DNA of 64,000 nucleotides from Limnomonas spitsbergensis (Eukaryota > Chlorophyta > Chlorophyceae > Chlamydomonadales): the NCBI GenBank assembly GCA_037349105.1, contig JAYJMM010000110.1:372001-436000 (forward strand), written 5' to 3'. The position numbers and the translations under genes are program-made. Positions within the stretch are counted from its first letter, which is position 1. Each line of letters opens with the position of its first letter. Positions 50,673 through 61,100 of the stretch are shown here, in pieces. Under the pieces are notes generated by a model. The model ran no database searches, was not told where the DNA came from, and saw only the letters and a program-made list of their open reading frames with translations.

Positions 50673-51245
50673 CTGAGCTGCGATCGCCTGTCTGTTGAGT
50701 TGTGTTGTCTGACTAAATGTCCAAGGGAAAAGCCTGGTCTAGTCCCCTATTTCGAAGTCTTTGGGCCAGGTAGAAACCCCTGTACCCATAGACGTCCTTT
50801 GCCTCCACAACGTTTACTTTGAATTGGCCTGTGACGAATAACTAATTAATAAACCGCGATTAATTTATCATTTAAGGGTCACGCGGCTTAATGATTAAAT
50901 TATGGCATGTTTGCTTGTATACATATATACAGGCAATTAGGTACGAGCTATCTTAGCTCTTGTTTACCCCAGCTGCATCTCATGGCCTTCCGAAATTGAG
51001 TAAATATTCGGGTGTATTTTGTGCCAGACTACCTTTGGTAGACTGCGGCCAATACTGGGTCAATCGTGACCTTCATCAGCAAACCCAGCCAGGAGGGCAT
51101 GCTGCACAAGCCCCAAACGATGAAAAGTACGTGTAGCCCTCCAGCATTCCAGGGGCAAATATTTACGAGAACATGAAGACCAGCCCCAGTCAGTGAGCCA
51201 ATGTGCCGTAACAAGTTAAGAGACAAGTGTGGTACAGTACTTGGT
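50673..51245. other. Intergenic region between repeats and H4
   Basis: I see no gene here. Two small AT-rich inverted repeats are present: TGTATA-CATA-TATACA at 50916-50931, and an imperfect pair around 50861-50908 (TAATTTATCATTTAAG against CTTAATGATTAAATTA). They may be cruciform-prone or remnants of a small transposon. Confidence 0.4.
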
Positions 51246-51261
51246 GGTGTTGAAAAACACC
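51246..51261 (-). terminator. Histone H4 3' stem-loop
   Basis: On the minus strand this reads GGTGTT-TTTC-AACACC, a 6-bp stem with a 4-base loop, 45 nt after the H4 stop. The identical 16-mer follows the H3 gene at 52323-52338. This is the replication-dependent histone mRNA 3' processing hairpin found in animals and green algae, replacing a poly(A) tail. Confidence 0.93.
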
Positions 51262-51306
51262 GGTTGTTGGTGAGGAGCATGATGAAGCCATCAAATCTCT
51301 GATTGC

Positions 51307-52278
<972 letters not shown>

Positions 52279-52322
52279 GCTTTGCCTCGTACCTCCTTCC
52301 CTTGTCCCCAATCCATCAAACC

Positions 52323-52338
52323 GGTGTTTTTCAACACC
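52323..52338 (+). terminator. Histone H3 3' stem-loop
   Basis: GGTGTTTTTCAACACC, identical to the H4 element in the opposite orientation. It is followed by ACCAATCG, where a purine-rich downstream element might be expected but is not obvious. Confidence 0.93.
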
Positions 52339-52884
52339 ACCAATCGATACCTGCAAATGTTTAGGTTGAGTGATTGAACCCGCCACACGGTATTTCCCCC
52401 CTTCCGCCTAGGGGCGGTGTTTCATGTTCCTGCCCCCTCACACGGTGGGATGGCATGGCTGCACCATGGCCCAGGCTGTGCATGGTAGCTGGAATTGAGC
52501 CTAGTCATTCTCTACCAGCCCCACGGGCAGAGCGCTAAGCGGGTCCCATCGGTATGCACCGTTACTAAACCTGAAAACGTTGTTGCATCCTAGAGAAAAA
52601 AACTACTAGCAATTCAGCAATATAATCTTAACCGACCTGAATTTATGGCAGTCAGACGTTACAACATGGCTTTCCAGGGAAGGAACTATGAGGCTAGGGA
52701 TGGTCATGCTTTTCCAGGGAAGGAACTATGAGGCTGGTGAGAATTCGACATGTCGGGTCGTTCGGCTTGGCCTAGGCCATGTGATTATTTAGGTAAGGTG
52801 TGGTGCCCTGCTGATTTTTACAATGCTTCAACGGCCCGTCCTCCAAACAAACTTCAATTAATGAATTCAAGGAGTGTTTGACAA
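52339..52884. other. Intergenic, no gene; short direct repeat
   Basis: I see no coding sequence. A 25-bp direct repeat, TTTCCAGGGA...TGAGGCT, occurs at 52671-52695 and 52711-52735, 40 bp apart. A CCGCCTAGGGGCGG near-palindrome lies near 52405. Confidence 0.5.
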
Positions 52885-53980
52885 GTCAATGACGTTACAC
52901 CTCTGAGCAATACCTGTCCCAGAGGTGCTGGCGCTCGTTGATGCAGCATACGAGCGGGCGCAGCTGGATGCAGCTGGCAGAGGGACCCCAGAGATCCTGC
53001 CACTGAACACCGGTCTACGGCGGCCTACCGCACCTGGTTTCAGTCTACGGCCAGGCCAGGGGCCGCACCAGTTGAAGGGAGTGTGCTTGCGTGCGCACGA
53101 AGTTAAGGCTGCGGCTCGGCGCCGTCAGCACAGCTGACACTCGAGGACGGCGCAGCGGTCAGCAACGTGACGGACGGTGCTGACAACGGTGTTGGGCAAG
53201 GGGAGATAGCGAGCATGTGGAGGATGCGCATCATGTCTGCATCCAGTGCCCTAGCGTGAAGGAGAGGCTTAGGGAGAGAGGTTGGGCAAGCCCCCCGGAA
53301 GGTGCCACAGACTTTCAACAGTTGTACCAGGGCAGGCTTGGATGGGAGGCTCTGACCTTTGTTGAGGATGTTGTTCGCTTTGTTGAGGCCTGGTTTTGTT
53401 GTTTTTCTTTGCCTTCTTGGGGAATAGGCTTGAGAGGGGCAAGGTTTAGTTTACTCCGGGCTGCCTTTTCCTTTGGGGGGGGGGCAGTTCTTCCCTTTGT
53501 TTTCTCCTTCTTCCCCCCTTAAGTTTCTTTTCTTCCAACGAGACAGTTGGGCGCCCACGCGGCCGGGCCTTTTTAAGCAGGGCCCAGAGGTGTAATGTCA
53601 TTGACCTCTGGGCCATGCTCAAAAGTAAGGCTTGCCATGCAATGTATAGGTTGCAGTAACTTGTAGGAGACGCTTTTCCTCCTGAACAGACAGTCGGGCG
53701 CCCATGCAGCCGATCCTTTACAGCATGGCCTAGAGGTGTATTGTCGATGACTATAACTTGTAGGTGACCTCAACTGGGCCCTGCTCAAAAAAGGCCCGGC
53801 CGCAAAGAAACACAGAAAGGGGCAGGACAAAGAAAGGAGAGGGGGAAATGTGGGACATAAAGTGAGTTGTAATGTCATTGATGACTAACTTGTATGAGAC
53901 CCTGAGTGTTGGCATGTCAATAATGTTACACCTCTGGGCCCGCTCAAAGCTCGGCCGGCCGCGTGGGCGCCAAACTGTTC
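52885..53980. repeat. Cluster of inverted copies of a ~60-bp motif
   Basis: A motif starting GTCAATGAC..TTACACCTCTGGGCCC and running into GGCCGGCC..GTGGGCGCC..CTGTTC occurs several times. Forward copies: 52885-52907 (short), 53766-53803 (partial), 53916-53980. Reverse copies: 53542-53605 and 53689-53751. A short forward piece abuts the first reverse copy at about 53603-53632. Alternating orientation suggests terminal inverted repeats of a small non-autonomous element, nested or tandem, or repeated insertions of a retroelement 3' end. Confidence 0.6.
53184..53471 (+). pseudogene. Decayed LINE-like ORF2 C-terminal fragment
   Basis: Reading in the frame of 53184, the segment GDSEHVEDAHHVCIQCPSVK resembles the Cys/His motif that ends many LINE reverse-transcriptase ORFs (E..H....C pattern), followed by a hydrophobic FVEDVVRFVEAW stretch also typical of that region. 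An in-frame stop lies at 53181, no RT domain is present upstream, and the frame ends in a T/G-rich tail. It is at most a 3' remnant. It lies between two inverted copies of the motif at 52885 and 53605, so it may instead be cargo of that element. Confidence 0.4.
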
Positions 53981-54640
53981 AGAAGGGAGAAAGAAGTAAC
54001 TAAAAGGAAGAGGGGGGGGAGGAACAAAGGAAGAGGCTGGGAAGGCAAAGAAGGCCAAGTCCGACAACGAACTTCCACTAGAGAGCAGCCCTGAACAAAG
54101 CCTCTCAAATAGAAAAATCCACACAAGCAAGCGTATCCCACCCCTGCTAATATTGTTATCAGTATTAGCATTCCAAACATGGGGCCCTAGTCATAACATG
54201 GGAGGCTTCTTTTTTTTATGTTCAATTTTGGCACGAGCCTGGCGGACAACCTCTGCTCCAGGTGCGACTGTTTCAGTACAATTTCTTATAATAAACAAAA
54301 CAGCGCAGCAACTGCTGAAGCCAGCACAGCATCATGTATGAAGTACAACGCATACCTGCCCAGCTGTTACTCTGTATAATAATGACCTACCCTCTGTCAC
54401 TCCTAAATGGTGAATGGCCTAATGTGGAAGTGCTCGTTGCCAGGCAACAGAGGCCTTGGCGTTACCCCGAAGTTCCAAGGCCATAAAGGCTCTGGCCTAA
54501 TTGCTGGTTGCATGGTAACCGAGTGACACAGGTCAGGCCCCTCCTATATGGGAACTGCTGTCTTGGCTGCTAGCAAGGGTGGTGGTGACAGTCAGGGGGC
54601 TGCTGCCCTCATTCCTCGCCTCCCATCCGAGATCACAGCC
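53981..54640. other. Intergenic, no gene seen
   Basis: The first 130 bp look like the reverse complement of the C/T-rich stretch at 53390-53541, extending the inverted-repeat cluster. A 13-bp palindrome, GTTGCCAGGCAAC, lies at 54436-54448. Nothing else is recognisable. Confidence 0.4.
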
Positions 54641-55106
54641 AGCCCACCATTGTCCTCACAGCCAGCCCCCATTGTCCTCAAAGTTGGCCCACCATTGTCC
54701 TCACAGCCAGCCCCCATTGTCCTCGCACTTGGCCCACCATTGTCCTCATATGAGTCACAGCCACCCACCTTTGTCCTCACAACCGGCCCACCATTGTCCT
54801 GACAGGAGTAACAGCCATCCTCATTTATTCTCATAACTGGCCCACGGTTGTCCTCACAACCGGCCCACCATTGCCTTACAGGCAGCCCACCGTTGTTCTC
54901 ACAACACGCCCACCATTGCCCCTACATGCAGCCCACCGCTGTCCTCACAACGGGCCCACCATTGCCCTTACATGCCGCCCACCGTTGCCTTCACAATCGG
55001 CCCACCATTGCCCTTACAGGCAGCCCACCGTTGTCCTCACAACCAGCCCATAATTGCCCTTGCAGGTAGCCCATCTTTGTCCTCACAACCGGCCCACCAG
55101 GCCTCT
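54640..55106. repeat. ~45-bp degenerate minisatellite in the FN3K 3' UTR
   Basis: About 20 half-units of roughly 22 bp alternate between CAGCCCACCGTTGTCC and TCACAACCGGCCCACCA types. The 17-mer TCACAACCGGCCCACCA is exactly the complement of the last coding bases and stop codon of the FN3K terminal exon (55083-55099), so the array appears to derive from that exon end. On the minus strand two units contain TGTAA. Confidence 0.8.
54968..55018 (-). terminator. Candidate FN3K polyadenylation signals (TGTAA)
   Basis: TGTAA, the usual green-algal poly(A) signal, occurs on the minus strand at 55014-55018, about 65 nt after the stop, and again at 54968-54972. Both fall inside the 3'-UTR minisatellite, so each extra repeat unit can add a signal. 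Confidence 0.5.
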
Positions 55107-55142
55107 CATGATGGACTCTGCTTGGCCGTAGTATGAACTTCC
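55083..55142 (-). CDS. FN3K: FN3K last exon and stop
   Basis: 60 bp, preceded by CTGATAG. It codes GSSYYGQAESIMRGLVGRL and ends in TGA at 55083-55085. FN3K proteins end in a similar GG.Y..QA..I...L pattern. The final 17 bases seed the downstream minisatellite. Confidence 0.88.
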   Translation of the reverse strand, partial: GSSYYGQAESIMRGLVGRL

Positions 55143-58100
55143 CTATCAGAGACGAAGGTGCAACAAAGACATTCAACAACGGCTCATGTCTCAGCACAAG
55201 TCACAGAGGCCTACCTGGTGCTACGGCAGAATGGGTGGCTTCCTTAATCTACGCCTTAGGGTGTACTATTTATTTATTGTTTGATCTCAGCAGCTACGTT
55301 ATGTAAAGTAATGGTGGCCTACCAGGTGCTATGGCCGAACGGGTGGCTTCCTTAATCACGCCTTGAGACGTATTATTCCTTTAATTATCTCAGCAGAAGT
55401 CGTGGAAACAAAAGTTCCCTTGCGACAACGGCAGGGGCCGTGTAAAACAGGAGTGTTCGTGACAAAAGGACATACAGCAACAGGATGAGGTACAGCAAGT
55501 ACAGCAAGTACTCACAAACATGTTGTAGTGGTTGAGTATGTGGTACAGCGTGTACAGCTGGTGGCGAGTCTCCCAGCCAGGGGCGCGGGGGAGCACTCCG
55601 TTGTAGGCCTGCCAGAAGTCGCTGCCAAACCCTGCAGCAGAAAGCAGGGTTTGCATATTGCAGTTAATGGCGGGATGCCGTCTCCAAAGAATGGTGGGCA
55701 GTGGATGGTGGGCTGCAGGCTTGAGATCATGGTGGGCAATGGATGGTGGGCTGCAGTCTCCAAGAAATGGTGGGCAGTGGATGGTGGGCTGCATCCTTAA
55801 GGTAATGGTGGGCAATGGATGGTGGGCTGCAGTCTCCAAGGAGTGGTGGGCAGTGGATAGTGGGCTGTAGACTTAAGGTCATGGTGGGCAACCGATGATG
55901 GACTACAGGCTCCGAGAAGTGGTTCATAGTGGATGGTGGGCTGTAGCCTTAAGGTCATGGTGGGCAACGAATGATGGACTACAGGCTCCGAGAAGTGGTT
56001 CATAGTGGATGGTGGGCTGTAGCCTTAAGGTATTGGTGGGCAATTTATGGTGGGCTACAGGCTCAGAGAAGTGGTTCATAGTGGATGGTGGGCTGTAGCC
56101 TTAAGGTAATGGTGGGCAATTTATGGTGGGCTACAGGCTCCGAGAAGTGGTTCATAGTGGATGGTGGGCTGTAGCCTTAAGGTATTGGTGGGCAATTTAT
56201 GGTGGGCTACAGCTTCCAAGTGGTGGTGGATATTCTATGGTAGGCTGTGGGATACAATCAGCAAGATCATTAGGGCATGTCCATGAGGCAATGCCAGAGG
56301 GTCCAGCTAAGGTTTTCACCTGCCTCGCTTATGACACTCACATTCCTACGTGTCTACCAGGCCCACTTGCCTACAAGAGCCCGCCATACCCACTTGCCTT
56401 AACCAAATGCCCACCATACTCGTGTGCCTAGGAGGGTCCACCATACTCGCGTGCCTAGGAGGGTCCGCCATGCTCGCGTGCCGCGCCTACAGTACTCATG
56501 TTTGGACGATACAACGCCACAGAGCCCAGATACATTACGAGTACCGACCGTATGGCACCTGTTCACGAGAAAACACATCGACACATGTATCCTCGAGGGT
56601 CCAGGCACATCCATGTACAGATGCCCATTATGTAAAGCTATGTACACTTGACTGGCACACCCCGTCGTGATGGGATTCAGCAACTATGCCACACGAGAAA
56701 GAAACAGCACACGAGTGGTAAGGGCCACACAACAAACAAGAATCTACATCACACATGTGACACGTCAACCCGCATGTGTGAATGTCCCACACCCATACAT
56801 CCAACTGCGCATGAAGCATCCGTATCTAGGGGTCAGGCGATTCAAATTTAAAAAACCAACACAAACAAACAAAACGAAACTAGATTTTTTGGGATCTCAA
56901 ACTTTTTCTAATGAGCTGTTTTGCTGGAGGGTGCTGGAGACTGTACCTGGTCACACACGGTGCAGTCTCCAGCACCCTCCAGCAAACCAGCTTAATTGAA
57001 ACCCTAAACCTTCAAGCTTCAACCCCAGGCACCCACCTGCACACCAGCTCATACCCCACTCCGCCTCATGGTGACCATAGTAGCAGGCAGGGTCGTAAAT
57101 GACCGGCTCTCCCTCACAGGCCTGCGACCAAACAGCGTCCATGGTGGAAATTGATCATGGGACAGGAGAGGAGAGGGGAGAGGGGGGAAGGAGCAAGGGG
57201 AGAGGGGACAGGAGAGGAGAGGGGAGAGGGGGGCAGGAGAGAGGGGAGAGGAAGGGAGGAGGGAGGAGGAGGGGCAGAACAAGAGGCGTGGCGGGGCAGG
57301 GGCTACCGGCAGGGGCTACGGGCAAGGGCTACGAGGAGGGGCCTATCGCATCCCCTGCACACAGCTGACAGTTCATCGTTTCCATGAGACCTGTGGCTCT
57401 CCCTCGCACTCAACATGGCGCTCCTTCCCACTCAACGTGGTTTCCCTGACCACACAAAACTCGTTGATCAGCTCCTTGATCCCAGGAGGCTCATCCTATC
57501 CTCTCCCCTCCAGATCAGTATCCTGGGAGTAGTCTGGGACCCACACCTCACCCTCACACTCACCATGAACTTCCCCGACCACACATTCCAAAACAATTGA
57601 TCACCTCAAGAACCCATTAACCCTAGGAGGCTTCTTTTGATTCGATGTTGATTACAAGGGGGTGCCAACTGCCGAGCAGCCGTCATCCCTACTACTAGAT
57701 CTGGAGAGGCAGATCCTAGAAAGACACAAGAGGCAGATCCCAGAAAAACACAAGAGATGGATCAGCCCTGGGCAATTCAATATCGGAAGAGAGCGAGCAA
57801 GACTTCCCCCTCTCCCCTCCCCAGTCAGTATCCTGAGACACAATAGCACAATAGAAGATTTCCGCTTTTTCTGTATTCCTGTGCCGTATCACCATCCGGC
57901 TCATTAGGTGCCGCATCACAATCCGGCTTAATCGGTGTCGCAGAACCATCCGCGTCTCAATCGGTGCCGCAGAACCATTCGGCTTCACCTCTGCCGTATC
58001 GTGCAACAATGTCCTGAGACCCACACCCCTCCTAACACTCACTGCAATGATCCCTAACCACACAACAAAACATGTTGATCACCTCCTCAAGCCCAGGAGG

Positions 58101-61100
58101 CTTCTCCTCCCCGCCCCCCCCGCCCCTAATCATAACCCTACCCCCCACCCCAACTTAACCTGGATCAGGATCCTATGAACCACACCCCTCCCTCACACTC
58201 ACTTCCACGGTCCCTGGCCACAAATTCTTTTTTAACAAAAAAATATATTCTTTAGTTTTTCCCAGATTTTTTTTATATACCGTAATTTCCATCAAAAATA
58301 GGTAGATCAACTCCTGAATCCAAGGAGGCTTCTAGGTTTTAGGTTTTAGGGTTCGAGGCTAAGGGTTAAGAGTCTAGGACTAAACCCTAAACGCAACACT
58401 CAAACCTTCTTCTCCCCCTCCTCCCCCCCATCCTGAACCCTGATATCTTAACCCTTATCCCGGATCAGCATCCCATGCCCTTCACCTCTCCCTCCCCCCC
58501 CATCCTGAACCCTGATATCTTAACCCTTACCCCGGATCAGCATCACATGCCCTTCACCTCTCCCTCCCCCCATCCTGAACCCTGATATCTGAACCCTTAT
58601 CCCGGATCAGCATCCTATGCCCTTCACCTCTCCCCCCCCCTCATCCTGAACCCTGATATCGCAACCCTTACCCCGGATCAGCATCCCATGCCCTTCACCT
58701 CTCCCTTCCCCCCCATCCTGAACCCTGATATCGTAACCCTTATCCCGGATCAGCATCCCATGCCCTTCACCTCCCCCCCCCCCCATCCTGAACCCTGATA
58801 TCTTAACCCTTATCCTGGATCAGCATCCCATGCCCTTCACCTCTCCCTCCCCCCCATCCTGAACCCTGATATCTTAACCCTTACCCCGGATCAGCATCCC
58901 ATGCCCTTCACCTCTCCCCCCCCCGCCCATCCTGAACCATGATATCTTAACCCTTACCCCGGATCAGCATCCCATGCCCTTCACCTCTCCCCCCCCCTCC
59001 ATCCTGAACCCTGATATCTTAACCCTTATCCTGGATCAGCATCCTATGCCCTTCACCTCCCCTTCCCCCCCCCCCCATCCTGAACCCTGATATCTTAACC
59101 CTTATCCCGGATCCGAATCCTGAACCCTTCACCTCCCCCCCCCCACGCTCACCGCCATGTTTCCTGACCACAGATCCCCATGCAGCACTGACGGCCGGAT
59201 GGGACCTGCACCCTCGAAGAACTGCTCCAACTGCGGCAGCAGCTTGTCACCGTAACGCTGCAGTGTCGAGTCTCCTGCCAGTGAGAAACCAGGGTTCAGG
59301 GTTAAAGTAGAAGCGCCAAGATCCAGATCCAAATCCAGATTGACCGGTTTATCCAAAAGTTGCTCCACAGCCGCGGCAGTAGCTTGTGGCCGTAACGCTG
59401 CAGCGTCGAGTCTCCTGTCGGTGAAAAAACAGGGTTCAGGGTTTAAGTAGAAGCGCCAAGACCCAGATCCAGATCTAGATCCAATTTAACAGGTTGGTCC
59501 AAAGGTTGCTCCACAGCCGCGGCAGCAGCTTGTCGCCGAAACGCTGCAGCGTCGAGTCTACTGCTGGTGAGATTCCAGGGTTCAGTTTTTTTGTAGGAGC
59601 GCCAAGATCCAGATCCAGATCCAGAATGTGTTTCGAAATTTTCTCTTCAGTCGCAGCAGCAGCTTGTATCTCCGTGACACGCCGCAGAGTGGAGTCACCT
59701 CCTAATGGGAGTCGAGGGTAGGGGGCTCAAGGTGAGGCACCGAGGGTATTCACGATCCACCGGTGTATTTGTTTCAAGCAGTTGCTCCAGCAACGGCACT
59801 ACGGCAGCAACTAACCCATATAGCGTCCAGGTTACAGTTGCCCTGTTTGAGGTTTGAGGAGCCGCGGAGGTTTGGACCGATCGATCATCCAAACTGCTCC
59901 AGACCTGGTCACATCGTGTCCTTGCGATGCTCGGGCCAGGAGTTAAGGTCCAGGGTTCAGGGTCCAGGGGCCAGGGTTTGGGTTCAGGGTTGAAGGTTCA
60001 GGGTCCAGGAGAACGTGTCAGCTTTAAATCTCCTACGGATGGGTTTCCAGGTTTCACGCCTTTCAGAGCTTGGCACAAAATCCAGCAAATTTATCTTTCA
60101 GACTTGGAAATGCGCTGGCTGCAGCAACAAAGCTTCTTGCTGCAACATTGCCGCGTCGAGTCTCCTGCACATGGGGTTCCAAGATTCAATTTCTTTTCGA
60201 TTCAACCCAGGTATCTAATAACAACCCAGGTTTGGGAGTCGACCCTGGATTCGATTTCATTTGGAGTCAACTGCCGCGATCCAGGTTTCTAACAATATCA
60301 AAATTCAGAAACAGGCTTCAGAGAGGGGGCAATTGTTTCGGTGCACGGAATTGAGAAACAATGTCATTTATACAATTCAGCTACATCTCTGCCAGCGGTT
60401 GAGGGGGCCTGGCACAGCAAGCCCTGCAGCTTAGGCCACTGGCCCTAGGCCAGTCATATTTTGTTCCTCATCAGCCCAGCGGTGGCCGCCCACCTACCAC
60501 CCGCCCAATCTCCCGCAGGGGCCTGCTCCCTTAAATGCCCCCCCCCCTCCGCATGCACCTCCTCCGTCCCTCCTTGCCCCCCTTGCCCGCTCCCTTGCCT
60601 GCTCCGGTCAGGCGTGATCGTGCCTTCATGGCTTCCCGTGAATCTCTTCCACTTCCCCCCTCATCCTACCCACCCTCTCAGTCATACTGCCCACACACGC
60701 CCGACCCCCCTCATACTACCCACCCTCTCAGCCATACTGCCCACACACACCCGTCCCCCCTCATCCTACCCACCCTCTCAGCCATACTGCCCACACACGC
60801 CCGACCACACCAATCCCTCTCCCAATTGCCTGTTCCCTCATTCACCCACTCCCTTGCCCTTTCTTCTACTCCAAGCAGCTTGATGGTATTTCAGTGGCTC
60901 CTGTTCCCCATCTCTCATTCAATCCTTAACCCTTAACCCTAGACCCCAAACCCTTGGACCTGTTCCTCGTCTCTCCTCAATCCTGATGCAACCCACCCAC
61001 ACACACTCCTTCCGCCATCCTCCACAGCACCACTTCTCCAAAGCTTGGACCCTGGACCCACTGGACCAGAGATTAACTGGACCCTAGATCCACTAGACCT

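Noticed and set aside
52339..54640. H2A or H2B genes next to the H3-H4 pair
   Set aside because: I searched for their conserved blocks on both strands and saw none; only the H3-H4 pair is present.
57099..57387. Arg/Gly-rich plus frames
   Set aside because: They are translations of the purine-rich tract antisense to FN3K.
59940..60010. Telomere-like GGGTTCAGG runs
   Set aside because: The motif is irregular and intronic, resembling other local minisatellites, not a telomeric TTTAGGG or TTTTAGGG array.
60461..60936. Pro/Ser/Thr-rich plus frames of 133-140 codons
   Set aside because: They overlap in two frames across a C-rich 50-bp repeat inside an FN3K intron, with no domain.
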